A stretch of DNA of 64,000 nucleotides, from NCBI GenBank assembly GCA_027603065.1, contig JADGJP010000001.1, positions 496,001 to 560,000 on the forward strand. Reading direction: 5' to 3'. Position 1 is the first letter of the stretch. Each line of letters starts with the position of its first letter. This document shows positions 17,724-30,200 of the stretch, in pieces. The notes under the pieces are model-generated. The model searched no databases. It worked only from the letters and a program-made list of their open reading frames with translations, and was not told the origin of the DNA. Position numbers and translations under genes: made by a program. Source of the stretch: Geranomyces variabilis. Its lineage: Eukaryota; Chytridiomycota; Chytridiomycetes; Spizellomycetales; Powellomycetaceae.

Positions 17724-19128
17724 CTAGGTAGGTTTGCCAGCCGTAGAGCTAGGCTGCTCATCCGAGCTTCCCGTGAACAGATTCCGGATGCCGTCAATTA
17801 GATCGTCCAGCACAGACGGTGCGGACGTAGGGTCCTCCTTCGCTCCCCCCTGCGCTGAAGTGTCCACCAATGTCTCTTTTGTATCTTTTGCCGCGTCGAC
17901 TTGTTCTCCAACCGCAGCCGCAACGTCCTTTGCAAGGACAGGGTGAACGGTCACGGTAGCTGTCGCAGTCGCATCTCCGCCACCTTCGACAACCGCAGTA
18001 CGCCGATCCTCTGCAATCAAACGTCTGAGGTCGTCATCCCACCCTAGCAGCTCCGCAAGTTTCTGACAGCCAGTGTCACAATCTCCCAAAAATACGGCAT
18101 CTCGCCGATACGTATGCCGGTCTCCCACAAAGTCGAATCCGCGCTCGGTGTACATTTCGTCCTCAAAAACGCCCACTTGCTCTCGGTTGATGAGCAAGCG
18201 CGGAACGCGCGGTGGGACGCGGTCAATTAATGTCGAAAACGGCTGAACCTGGAGCGAAGTCCCGATAACCAAAACCAGGTCACAAGATAATAGGTCCTGA
18301 ACAGCGAGCGTGTGAAATCGCGCGGGAAGCGCTTCTCCGAAAAATACAATGTCCGGCTTGACTAGTCCGTTGCAGTCGTCGCAGCGCGGGATCTCTCCAG
18401 CAAGAATCCGTTTTTTCACTTCCGCTTGGCTATAAACCTTCCCACAACCGGGATCCACGATCAACCCATCATCGTCGTCCGATGAAGAGGACGCCGAGGA
18501 GGTGCCCGCGTCTCGCGCCAAGGGCGGGACTGCCGCCGGATCTGCGACCATCTGTCCACAGCATTTTGCCGCGGCGAAAGATCCATGCGCTTCAACCAGC
18601 CGGTCTGGATGAATTCCCGCTGCGCGCTCGAGAGTGTCAATGTTTTGCGTGTAGTTGCGTAGGAGCAACCCTTTATCAGCAAGCAGCCGGATGAAGAAAT
18701 GGCAAGGCGACGGCCGGAAAGCCCCAGGGTAAAGCTCGCGGGCTAGCGCATAGAACGCTTCCGGACGCCGCCGAAAGTATGACAAGGTGAAAATAGCTTC
18801 CGCATATGGTAAATTATACCGACGGAGGTTGTCGTAACTGCAAAAGAAAAAAAAAGACGTTAACAATTAGCGCCTTAGGCCACTTGCACACTCTCAGAGG
18901 ACTGACTTACAGGCCAGTTCCTGGCGATCTAAAGTCTGGAATTCCGCATGATGTGGAGATACCGGCGCCGGTAAGCACGAGAATCCTAGACGGCTTTTTT
19001 TCTATGATGTATCTGGCTATCGCTTCCAGTGTGGCTTCTGGAAGAATGTTCAGCGAAGGATCTTTGGTTTTTGCCTCGAGCGGGGTGGGCACTGGTGACT
19101 TGCCCCGCCCTGAACGGCGAGGAGGCAT
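17724..19128 (-). CDS. NAD-dependent protein deacetylase, class I sirtuin (Hst2/SIRT2-like)
   Basis: Exons 19128-18911 and 18837-17724 give 443 residues. The NAD-binding signatures are intact: LTGAGISTSCGIPDFRSP near 55-72, TQNIDTLE near 136, and catalytic His in EAHGSF at about 157. The substrate loop reads LVKPDIVFFGE. Zinc ligands are Cys165/166, Cys204, Cys225 and Cys228. An insertion of about 38 residues rich in Ser and Asp separates the first two ligands, where most sirtuins have only a few residues. The C-terminus is disordered. The intron is 73 bases with a GTAAGT donor. Divergent with the VAP gene; only 209 bases separate the two start codons. Class I assignment follows the motif set. 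Cellular target and location are not shown. Confidence 0.9.
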
Positions 19129-19337
19129 CTCTGGAGGATGGAAGAAGGAATAATGCAAGGCCCGTGGAAAGGAGTTGAAGTATGGCTCGGCAGACGTTCA
19201 AGCAGATGGGGGGAAAGCAAGACCAACTTACGAACGCCCCCGTGCTCGCTCAAGTTATTCTTACGCCGTCATCTTCCCATCACCGTCGCCCCCACTTATC
19301 GTCCCGCGCTTGTCACCCGCCTAGCCCTCTGCACGCC

Positions 19338-20498
19338 ATGACCGCCGCCGTTTCGCCCCTCGACGTCAAAAGTGTCGTTTCGCTTTCGCCGGAAAAAGAA
19401 CTGCAGTTTCGCCGCCCGTTCACGGCAATTGTCAAACGCACCCTTACAGTATCAAACTCCCACCCGACCGTTCCAATTGCTTTCAAGGTAAGCGAAACGG
19501 ACGAGGGAGCTTTGCAGAGTAATGACGTTGCTAAATTGACTTGTTGCTTTTAGGTCAAGACAACCGCGCCAAAGCAGTATTGCGTGCGGCCCAACTCAGC
19601 CGTGGTGCCGCCCGGTCAACAACTTGAAGTCCAGGTCCTGCTGCAGGCAATGAAGGAGGACCCGGCGCCAGACCACATTTCCAAAGACAAGTTTCTCGTC
19701 CAGGTTATTAAAGTACCAGCTGATATTGTTCAGCTGGCGGGAGACGAGCTCACGCAGAGGCTGCAGCTGCTGTGGACCCAAGCTGAGCAGCTTTCCAAAA
19801 GCAGCCCTGCCACTGGCGCCGACGTGCTATATGAGCGCAAGCTAAAGTGCGTCTTTCTTCCCGCGGAGTCCGGTAGTGCTGACGCGCCGAGTGATGCGAA
19901 GGCGGCTTACGTGCCTGCGACCACGGCCAATGGGAGCGCCAACGGCTTGAACCGCGAATCGTTGAAGGCAGAGTATTCGGATGCGGTCGCTTCCCCTAGA
20001 AATTCGGTCGCGGCTGCCCCATCCGGCGCGGCTGTCCCAGCGACATCATCAAACGTTGGAAATCCGACAGTTACATCCGCTACCCTCCCTCCCGCCGCCG
20101 CCGCTCCTTTGGCCGCGCAGGTCCCACAAGCTTTTCCTGCCTCGGCTATCAAATCAGAGCCAACGGCACTAGCTGGCGAGTCGCGAGGTGCCAACACGGT
20201 TACGGCCACCACGGCAGTCAGCGTCCCGACGACCTCTGCAGCTGTTGAAAAGGAACTCCGCGAAGCGCGAGAGAAGGCAAAGACGTTACAGGCTGCCTGC
20301 GATGGATATAAGGCTGAAATTGAGCGGCTAAATGCCCTGCGGCAGCGAAGAGGCGATACGGGTGTTGGAGGCAGTCCAGTAGGCGCAAGTCCAACGAGTA
20401 GCGCACAGACACTACAGACGCAGCACGTTGGATTGCCGATGCCGCTTGGCGCCGGGCTGGCTGTGCTGGCATTCTTAGTTGGTGCGTACTTTTTTTAA
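19338..20498 (+). CDS. SCS2: VAMP-associated protein (VAP/Scs2), ER membrane FFAT receptor
   Basis: Exons 19338-19487 and 19554-20498 give 364 residues. The MSP domain spans about 1-125. It carries the VAP consensus around the junction (AFKVKTTAPKQYCVRPNS, then VVPPGQ), the surface that binds FFAT motifs of lipid-transfer proteins. A long Ala/Pro/Thr-rich linker follows. Next comes a coiled coil (ELREAREKAKTLQAACDGYK) and a C-terminal transmembrane anchor (PLGAGLAVLAFLVGAYFF), the usual VAP order. The protein should sit tail-anchored in the ER and tether it to plasma membrane or other organelles. The linker is longer than in yeast Scs2. Confidence 0.93.
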
Positions 20499-20800
20499 AA
20501 CTTCCAATCAAACGCACGATCTCTGTATAAGCGAGGTACAGTACAGTACATTGCCGTCATGTTCGAAGACTTGTTCTAAGAACTGGGCGCCGTGGGTGCG
20601 CTGTGTTGGTGAACCCAGCGTTGGGCGGAAAGCCGGCGGCCATCGTGACACAGGCTGTGCGCGGTTGAGCTGTCGAAAATGCTTGTGCGCGCGGCGTTTT
20701 TTAGCGGCTCGGCGGGCGCCCCCACATCAGTCGCCGCAAGGTTTTTACTTGAAGCTCCACTGGCCTCGCCCCGTCCCTTTCTCTCCCTCCTCTCCTGAAA
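20499..20800 (+). other. Short intergenic region, no gene seen
   Basis: It holds the 3' end of the VAP gene and the upstream region of the next plus-strand gene. A short GTACA repeat (GGTACAGTACAGTACA) lies near 20534-20549, and a pyrimidine-rich leader precedes the ATG at 20801. Confidence 0.5.
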
Positions 20801-22322
20801 ATGTCCTATCCAGTCTACCTTTACGGCGTTGTCGCAACAACGGACCATGGATATCGCGTCTTCTCCTTGCGGCTGGATTCGCGGCACCTGCCGCTCTCGC
20901 AAACTCGCTTGCTTGTCGCCCGACGCCTGGGCCTCGATCCAAATTCCTCCATGACTGATCGCCTCCGCATATTTCGATTCGACGAGGACGTAGATGAAAA
21001 GGACCGCCGTCTTCTCCGCGGGCGGGAGGACCCAACGACACTGTTCCGCCTTTCGCTGCTGAGAGAGTCGCTGCGCGACGTCGGCGAAATGGTGCCCAGG
21101 ATTGGCACCAACGCTTTGCATGTGCTCGTAATTCTTCCAGCGACAACCGAGGATGTGGAAGAAGGACTGGAGGCTCTACCGCCCGCATATACTGAAATGA
21201 GCGGCGACGGAATCCCGACGCCCGCGATTGCACAATTAGCCCAGCGGGACACCAAATCTCAGCCGATGTATTCAGAGGTTTCGCCTTCGTCCGTGCCCGA
21301 ACCAGATTTTCCTCGCGCTTCGTCAGTTACCCGATACCCGCCACGCGCACAAACAGTTCCATCCCGCGCCGCAAGTGAAGGAGTTCACCCTCACGATGAT
21401 TATAACATTTTAATGCAAACCCTCGACTCTACTCCGCGTCGCGCAGACGCTCCGCCATTTCACACTCGCAAAGCTGCTAATAAAGCAACGACGCAAGACC
21501 GCACACGGCGCATCATCATACTTGTCTGCATACCTGTGATCGTCGTGGGAGCCGGAATCGTCGCAGTTCTGATCAAATCACACAAATTCGACCCGACGCC
21601 GCACATTAGCCCGGTCGCAAACGCAACAGACGTGAACTCCCAGTCTGACTTCAATTCCACATGGGTTGCAGCGCGAGCGAGTTATAAGAACAAAATGTGC
21701 TCCGGCGAAGTTGAACTATGGGAATTCAACGCAACGAGGATGACACGTTCAGACTGTTTTACGCGGTATCCAGTCGGAGGATGCACACCAGAGTCTGACC
21801 CATCGCGAAGTTCCCGCGCGACCTGCACATTGGGCACAAGCGTGACCAATGCCACGCATTACGGATCAGAGTAAGCGTTGCCTTCAGTTGGTGGCCGGAT
21901 GTCTCTAGCTGGAGCGTTAGAATCTAAGTAATTCTTCCTTTCATAGACTTTTGATTGTTTCGAACTGTCCGAATTCGACCAAACTCGCTTTCGGTGTCCC
22001 GATCACGCAACTACTCGCACCGTCTTGCTATCCGCTTCCCACATCCAACAAGTCCGTAAGCTGGGCTAATGACACGCAAACTCTGGTCATTTATGAAGAC
22101 CCAGCGTGTGCCACGGGCGGTATCGACATTAACTCAACTTGCGGAACGAGCGGACTGCAATACACTCGGAGCCCGGGAAGCGGCGGATTCCCTGTCGATT
22201 GGGCGGGAGACGGCGTAGTTGGGGCGGTCGTACGATCCTCTGCGTTGGCGGTCACAGCTCACTCGGTGTGGACCTTGGCAATTGGCGTTGCTTTGGGAGC
22301 CATTTTGGCATCGCTGGCGTAG
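20801..22322 (+). CDS. Membrane protein with Crinkler-like N-terminal header and Cys-rich ectodomain
   Basis: Exons 20801-21870 and 21947-22322 give 481 residues. Residues about 5-113 resemble the ubiquitin-like header of Crinkler proteins: YLYGVVATT, then LLVARRLGL, then DRLRIFRFDED, ending in NALHVLVILP, the usual IHVxVxxP end. A PPAY motif (127-130) could recruit a Rsp5/Nedd4-type WW domain. A disordered stretch is followed by a transmembrane helix at about 238-258 (IIILVCIPVIVVGAGIVAVL), with basic residues before it. The remaining 220 residues have many Cys and several N-glycosylation sites (NATD, NSTW, NATR, NSTC). They end in a hydrophobic tail (TLAIGVALGAILASLA) that is either a second helix or a GPI signal. 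There is no N-terminal signal peptide. The Crinkler resemblance is my reading and needs profile comparison. Confidence 0.65.
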
Positions 22323-22648
22323 TTGACCAAGAGCCCCGAAAGCGTATTTTCCGTAGTCTTTGACCTTTTTGCTTTTTTTTCTTTTTTTGGGAAGATCGAC
22401 TTTTGAGAGCAGGCTCTATGCCAGATCGCATATGACGGGGTATATACAGTACGATTATCACCGGCACCGGAAAAAATAAAATAAAATGGGGTCACAGCTG
22501 CAGCCGCCCAAAAATTCCCAACCAAAGAACCCCGCATCGCGCTTCGATCAGGGTATATCCCCTGCCATCTATCATCTCTTGCTCCCCGTCGGTTGATACG
22601 GGTGACGGAGAAGTGGGCCACAAGAGTCAGAGCTTGATATCCCTTCGT
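22323..22648. other. Convergent 3' region, no gene seen
   Basis: It lies between the stops of the Crinkler-like gene (plus) and the RasGEF gene (minus). A T-rich run (CTTTTTTTTCTTTTTTTGGG, 22373-22392) probably marks 3' end formation. Confidence 0.5.
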
Positions 22649-25600
22649 TCAGGCGGGTTTTTCGCATTCGAGAGACATTTCCCTTAGTTTGGCAAGACTC
22701 CGTTCTACGGGCGGCTTTGACAAGAAGTTTTGCACTGGCGGTAGTGGCTCGAACGAGTACTCCACGCTGGCGAGGCCGGAAATGTCTTTGACGCGGTTGC
22801 CCATCATGCGAAGTTTGTCGAAATTTATCATCTGTCGTTCCGTGCCAATTTTGGACTCGTTGCCGTCGTTCATGAAAATCAAATCTTTCAGGTACAACGC
22901 TATGTGTCAAAAACGAAAAGTGTTAGCGGAGATAAAGCGTAGCAGACGAAGGAGAGTAAGCTTACGTAGAAATGGCACGATCGGCGGGGAAGCGACAGCC
23001 AGGAGATCGCGATAGTTTTTCATATTGCGCGATGGATCCTGGATTTTCTCCAACTCCGCATAGGTCTTCTTTGTCTTGTCTGGCAGCGCTTCCCAAGACT
23101 TCTTTAAGCGTTGTACTGGTGGCATGTTCAGTCCCGCGATCAGCGCATACATGGAGAAAAAGTTGTTGAGCTCTTGACACATCTGTGGAAGGTTGAATAA
23201 AACAGCGGACGTATAAGGAGACGAGACATGAATGCAAAGGTCGCGTTGCATGTTTATACCTTTCCCGTGTGAATGAACTTTCGCAGCACAGCGACACGCT
23301 TTTTCAGGTCCTTCTCTCTAACCACTTCAGTGGCCACCCAGTACGACTCTTTATCGAAGCGGTCGACAAAGTACTTCATGCTTGGTGAGCTTTCGTCCGG
23401 GCTTTGCCAAATCTGATTCAAGTACTCGATCGGGTGGATGTTGTGGAAGAGCTTGAAGTTGTGGATGCACAGCTGCTGGCTCATGTCCTCGACCGAGATT
23501 GCCGCCACTGTGATCATGCCCTCAATGGTCTTTCCACGGCGCTCAACAGCCTTGTAGTTGTTAAACATTTCCGCATATGCTGCGCCCTGCATTTCGATGA
23601 TCTCGTAAAGCTCAGTGGCGTCGGAGGCAAACTCGCCGCCGTTGTACTTCATTATTTGATCAACAAAGTCCTCCAGGTCGGCTTTGATAGAGCTGTCGAC
23701 CCCGAAGTCATGATAATGATGTTGGACCCACCATTTAAACGCCGCGATGACCCTTTAAAGGGGATATCAGCTCCAGTGATTAGGCATGCACTCTAGATGA
23801 TCGTGCTTGGATGGACATACCGTTTTTGAGTCGGGACCTTCATCTTCTCAAAGTATTCGATGTCCTCCGGTGATGGGTCCGGTGGCAATTCCGAGTTGAA
23901 TCGCGCGACCAATTGGTCGAAGAAGTCAATTGGTTTGAGAAATGAGCGATATGTCAAAAGCAAGGTGTCCAGGAATTTGTTGTCTAAACAGAAATTATTT
24001 CGTTAGCTCCGCACAGGAGACCAGGCACGCTGAGCGCACGTATAATGCTACCTTGCTCTGCCTCGTCCGACACCCGCTCAATGAGTTTCCCGGGCGTGGC
24101 AGCCATCACCTGCGGCCTGTCGAAAACCAGATCAATAACGTCCAGATTTAGTCACAGCCCAACTAAGAAAGCAGTGAGCGGCCTCACTTACACTCCATTG
24201 ACGATCTGCAAGATCATGACATCCTGTCCACCCTCGTTGACGCACATGGTGCTGTACACCTTCTCCTTTCTCACAACGATGACCCCCTGAATTCCGCAGG
24301 TTTGAATGTAGAACCCCACGGGCCGGTCGACTTCAACCGTCACGCCCTCTTTGGCAATTTCAAGCGTATACTGGTCAAACTCCAAAAGGCGTTTCTTGCA
24401 AATATGTGACAGCAGTGTCTCCATTGTAATTTCCGGGTGCACAAGAATGGTCGTGCTCTGGTTGTCTGGCAGGCTGACTTTAAGCAAAACCTTTTTCGAG
24501 TCGTCCGCACCCGGTGCGGCGAGACTTGACGTCGAACCGTCGGCAATAGAATCTGGCGACATTATACTGCTGCTTTCACTTCCAGACTCAAGGTCTGTTG
24601 AGGGTTTGCGGTTGGCTCGCATAACAGGTCTTCGCAATGTGGCGTATGCCGACGTTCCTGTTGTTGACGGCGACGATACTGTCCGTTTACGGCTGCAGGA
24701 AGGGGTAGATTAGTACAAAGACGATGACATCAACTCATGGTCTCGCTGCTCCTACATTTTCTCTCTGTTTTGGGCGTCCCGCGCTATCAACGAATCTGTC
24801 CTGACAAGCGGTGCTGATTTCGGCCCGTCTTCGTCCGGCGGCTTGGGCACTTCGATTTCGGTATACGACTCGCCCGGTGCTGCACCTCCTTCTTCGCGAA
24901 CCCCAACGGAGCTCACACTATCCCTGAGCGAGTCTACATCAGCGACAGAGGCTGACAAACCGTTCGCTGTTGCGCTGCGTAAGAGGAGGCTCTTGCGGTT
25001 TGGCTGAGGATCTCGAGAGGGTTCAGCGCTGTACCGCCGCACACCGCCGCCCGTCGCTGGAGAAGGCGGCAGCAGACTTTGCGCTGCTTTCCCAGCTTTG
25101 CCATCATACAAGGTATCGAGATCGCAATCGAGACTTTGCATACTCGATGCCTTGCTATTGTATGATTCGCTTGCACCGGGAGGAACGTTGGTGCTGAAGC
25201 GATGGGCGGATCGAGTTTCACTGTCGCTGTCATTTGCCTCTGAGATTGGCCGCGGGCTCTGCGGCGGAAATGGCGATATGTCACTGGACGACGGACTGCT
25301 GGAAAGGTCTCCCAACATATCGGCCGAAGACTTCTTGTTGAATAAAAACATGGCGACGTTTTTGATCGTTTTGCGGTTTTTCGACATTACACTTGCATCA
25401 GCTTTGGCGGCCGCCGCGCGCATCGCAAGTACTGCTTCATCAGTCTCGGTACGTGGAAATTCTTGTGATGACATACGCACTGTGGAGGGTTTCGGTGCGT
25501 TGAGAATCACAGATGTTCGGCGACCTTGACGCATCCGTGCGAGATTCGCGCTTTCTCCAACATCTTGAAGCAAACAACTTTCGTTCAGCTATTGAAGCAG

Positions 25601-26042
25601 TATTAGAAAGCAAATGTACAAAGAGAAGCTCACCAGGCTTTTTCTGCACTATCAATCGCTCTAATCCCACATAGGAGCTTAGCGCTCGGCTCTCATTTGC
25701 CATTTCGGATTTCCCATCTTGAAAAACCATCTTGGCGACATGTTGCGACGGCGTGAGCTGCTTCTTGGATGCGATGACGCACATGATCTCCCACATTGTC
25801 ATCTCGCCCTGAACCTGCATCACGGTTGTCATGTCATTTGGGAGCTGAACACGAAGATAATAGTCATTCTGGCTGCCAGATTCGTCGTTTAACAATGAGT
25901 TTTTTGAGCTGCAAAACGTTTTGAATTACACTCATTAAATTGACAGAAACGAGAAAGCAAAAAAACCAGTCCTGGGTGCGAGTGGCCGGTTGTCAACCAT
26001 TCGTTGCCCATGCGCTTACTCGATTGATCTTAATGTCGCCAT
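22649..26042 (-). CDS. Ras-family guanine nucleotide exchange factor with tandem ubiquitin-fold domains
   Basis: Nine exons: 26042-26020, 25908-25634, 25563-24756, 24692-24192, 24116-24052, 23983-23821, 23752-23260, 23182-22966 and 22899-22649. All phases close, giving 931 residues. The first coding exon is only 23 bases. Two similar Ras-binding-like domains lie at about 17-98 (YYLRVQLPNDMTTVMQVQ) and 395-480 (VLLKVSLPDNQSTTILVHPE), separated by a Ser-rich region. The REM (RasGEF-N) domain at about 535-640 includes KFLDTLLLTYRSFLKP. The catalytic Cdc25 domain follows to about 910: HNIHPIEYLNQIW, NNFFSMYALIAGLN, YLKDLIFMNDGN. It should load GTP on a Ras or Rap GTPase at membranes. The third exon's acceptor (GCTTCAAG/ATG) was chosen by phase over a nearer TAG. 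Confidence 0.88.
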
Positions 26043-27224
26043 GTTTCTCGGCGGTAGCGTACGAGTTGTCACCGCCCGCGCTAGCCACGGTCTCGATAAA
26101 TCGCAGATTTAACAGCGAGCCGGGATCCTGCACTTTCTATTCGCTTTCCGCTTCCTTGCCTGGGGATGCAGGTGTGCGTATATCCGTCAAGTTGTTGCCG
26201 GTTGCGCGGACCGACAGTACTGGTTCGCAAATAGATTAACAAAGGGGCGCTCAAGTAGGAACAGAAGGAAGGTAAAGATGAACCAGGACGTTCCCGGCGG
26301 GGACATGTGAACTTTTTGCGGGGAGTAAGCCCAAGGGGGAACATAGCTCATCCGCCACGCCTCATTCTCGATATAACTCATGGCAAGCAGAAGAATCCGG
26401 GGCAAGAACCAGGGTTTGGATTTTTCGTCCTGTCTCCAATTAAGCGCGCCGGTCTATTTACGACCCCTTGCGTGGCTCAACCCGCGTTCGTGTTACTATA
26501 AATACATGCTTTCATGTTTTTGTCCGGTGAGTGCCATTTGCCTCCTTTTAGGTTTGTCTGGACCCTCCTCGCTTGACAGCTGGAACGCAAACTCCGATCG
26601 GCTGAGTCAGCAGCATTCCTCGCGTGCATTTCCGTTTGAGAGCTAGCCTGCACGTTCGCGCTGAACGACCGCTCGTTTCGTGACAACAGCAAGGGCCTCA
26701 GCTTCGTTTGGCAAAGGTCCGCGCTGGCTGCCAATGGGCTTCCCAGCGATTGTTGCCTTCCTTGTCTGCGGCAGGGTAAGTAAGGGTGAATCATATCAAA
26801 CTTCTTGCTAGCGAGTTGAGGGTCCCCGCGTCTTGGTCGTGTGGACCCAGACAGCATAAGCTTCCGACGCAGCGGGGTGAATAGTACGTCGGGCGTCGAT
26901 TGTAACGGGACGACGCACGAGCGGGGTGTATGGCTGTGCAGTTCATGTGCTTACGCAATGTGAGTCACTGAGCGCTCCGAAAAATCGCTTGCTCGCTCGC
27001 CCGCACCGGCCATCCCCCGCGTCCGTCATTCAAACCCCCACATTCGCAACGCTCCTGTCAAGCAGGTCTTGATCGACCTCATTCCCTCGCGCATCAGAAT
27101 AGTCTAGCTGTCACTCTTGATTTCTTCCTGCTTCCGCTTCGCTTCTTTCATTCTCATTGCGACGACCTAACGCAGGTCACCAACGAGCGGGCCAACCTAT
27201 TGAGTAGCTGCCATCCCAACCAAC
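26043..27224. promoter_or_regulatory. Divergent promoter region, 1.2 kb, no gene seen
   Basis: It separates the RasGEF (minus) and exportin-T (plus) genes. TATAAA at 26497-26502 is the only clear core-promoter word. The leader before the exportin ATG is rich in CT (near 27110-27150). Short open frames here show no protein-like composition. Confidence 0.5.
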
Positions 27225-30200
27225 ATGGAGGAGAACTTGGAACGCGCGACTGCAGTTTTGTATGATCAGCATGCGAATCCGGCCCTTCACGCCCAAGCTA
27301 CCGCCTTCTGCACCGAAATTCAAAATTCCCCAGAAGGATGGCAGATCTGCTTGAAGCTTTTCGTCCGAGAGCCGCCAAGGTATGCCAGGCTCGCCGCTTT
27401 TGCAAAATGACGAATTACGCATAATTCGTGCATCGCTAACTCCGCTTTCATAAGCACCGATATCGCTCGCTTCTTCTGCCTGCAAACGCTCGAAGATCTC
27501 CTCCGCCGCCGTTATGCCACATTAGGTTCCAACCAACGGATCTTTCTACGTCAAACTCTGTGGAGCTACTTGACGCAACAGATGAACCCGGCAGAGAAAG
27601 TTTTCATTCGCAATAAGTTTGTCCAGGCGGTGGTTTTGCTATTTGCCAACCAGTACCCTTCGGAATGGCCATCCTTTTTCGACGACCTGCTCTCCCTGAT
27701 CAGAGGCCAGGCTTCCGCGGAGCGGCAGGCCTTGATGGTTGACAGCTTCTTGCGAATCTCGCACGCAATTGACGATGAGGTTGCAAACCAGATGATCGCC
27801 CGTGACCCGAAAGAGACGGCGCGCAATACTCTGATCAAAGATGCCATGCGGGAGACAGCCAATGTGCAACTTACGGAAACGTGGCGTGAGGTCCTTATGA
27901 GCAGCTACCAAAGCAGCGCAGAAACTGCTGATGCCTGTTTGCGGCTGTTTGCTCGCTATGTTTCCTGGATCGACATCAACCTTGTTGTCAGCGAATCCTT
28001 CATTGCGGCTCTGTACCAGTTTCTGGGGCAGGAGTCGCTGCGGAGCGCCGCCTGCGATTGCTTGACTGAAATTGTGGGCAAAGGGATGTTGCCACTTGAC
28101 AAACTGAACCTTGTCCAGGCGCTCAATGTCACATCCGTGCTGGAGGGCCTCGACAGCGAGGATTTGGACTTCTCAGAGCAGGTTGGGCGTCTTATCAACG
28201 TCTTTGGGCTTGAACTTTGCCAGATATGGGACGCGACGGCGGCAAACCCAGAAGCGCGGGACGCGTCTTTTGCGTTGTTGCAGCAGGTCTTCCCGTTTTT
28301 GGTCAAATACCTCGGAAGCGAAACCGACGAGGCATCCACCAACCTATTCCCGTTCCTACAAGCGTACACCACTGTGTTAAAAAGCTACATAAGGATCAAA
28401 GGGGAGGACTCCATCCACCAGTTTAAAGACAACATTTTGGCGCTTCTGCGGACCATCATATTGAAGATGAAATATGATGAAGATGCTAACCACGCGTTTG
28501 GGGATGCGGCGGGTCCCACCGATGCGGAGTTTATCGAGATGCGGAAGGTAAATCACTCCGGACCCCATGGCTTCCACATGCATGATCGCTGATACCTTAT
28601 TGACAATCTCAGAACCTGAAGAAGCATTTCGACGCTGTCGGTGCCATAGACAAATCCTTATTCGTATCCTTCATCACTTCCGTGGTGTCGGACACTTTCG
28701 ACAAGTATAGCAGCGAACCCTCTTCAGTGTCATGGTCAGACGCTGAACTTGCACTGCATCTCGTTTACATTTGCGGCGAATCCATCCAGGGTGAGCATTG
28801 CAATCACTGATGAAGCCGCTTAAGGACATAACGAGTCTGTGCTAATTTAATTCTGTTCAGGCCCTGGACAGTTTTCCACGGGTGAAGGAGCGTCGCTCGC
28901 ACTCGCGCCTCTCGGCCAAATGATAAGCAAGATGATAACCAGCAGTAAGTTGTTTATCTACATCTTTTCTAGCTGAGATTTCATTGCTCACACTGCCGTT
29001 TAGATGTTTCACAACATCCGCACGTGTCCATTCCTTTCGAGTTTTTCGAAAATGTTGCCCGGTACCCTCTGTTCTTTGAAACTTTCCCCGCATATATACC
29101 AAGTGTTCTGGAAGCCTTCGTTGACCGAAGGTAAAGAAAGCCTCCCAATACGCTTTCGGGATTAGGCGTACTGACAAGAGCCATTTTTCGTAACTGGCAG
29201 AGGCCTGCACAACGACGTCAACTTCATCCGCATTCGAGCTTATTATTTATTCCGGCAATTCGTCCATGCGCTGAAGAGCAAGCTATCACCGTTCGTCAAC
29301 GACGTCCTGAACAACATTCAGGGTCTGCTTGTCGTTTCGCGACCGCCGCCATTTAAGGTTCCTGCCAGCATTGACGAGGACAGTGTCGGCATGCCGTTCG
29401 ACAGCCAGCTGTACGTGTACGAAGCCGTCGGCATCCTCATTTCCGTTGACGGTGTGCCTACGGAAAAGCAAGCGGAGCTCCTTCAGGTAGGAGCTTTGGA
29501 AATGGGTGGCTCCGTTTATATGTGGCTGACTCTTCAGCGCACTGTCGCACAGGCCGTACTCACTCCGCTGATGCACCAAACGGAGGAAATTATGCGTAAC
29601 GAACTCTACAAACGCGACACACCAGACAATGTCGTATTCACCCTCCAGTTAAATCATCTGATCCGCGCAATTGGCAGCATTAGTAAAGGATTCCCAGATG
29701 TCGACCATCTTGGACGAGTTACGCAAGGAGTGCCGCCATGGGTCAGCGTGTTTCAACAAGCTCTCACCGTGGTTGCCGCCGTATTAGAGCGAATGCACGA
29801 GAGCGAACTCATACGGGACGCAGTAAGTGCCTAGCTGCATGCCGACTGAGAAAAAAGACGAAAAAATAACGTTTTGCTTTTCCAGTCCCGATTCGCATTT
29901 CAGCGAATGGTTGGATGCATGGGCCATGACATTCTTAATTCGATAGGCCCGCTCGTCACTGCCGGTTTACTCACCAACAGCACACGACGGGAGCTTGTTG
30001 ACTTCCTGCCGTTCATTTCTCATATCACACACAAGTTTAAGGTGCGTGCTCCCAAGATTGCGAGCCCAGAAATTTTGAAGGCGCTGACCAGTGTCATGTT
30101 CGCCACCCAGCCGGCCGTATTTCCCATTATGAATGAGCTCATCGGCCCGCTGCTCGAGCGCGTGTACGCCAGTCTCAATCTTCCGGTGGAGGGCACGGAC

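Noticed and set aside
21951-22322. Separate small protein starting at 21951
   Set aside because: The frame starts at TTG, not ATG, and joins in phase to the upstream exon through a good acceptor, so it is the second exon of the Crinkler-like gene.
25440-25895. Continuous 151-residue frame read through a RasGEF intron
   Set aside because: The GTGAGC donor after KKPG and the following protein-like frame DVGESANLARM show that the rest is intron plus shadow.
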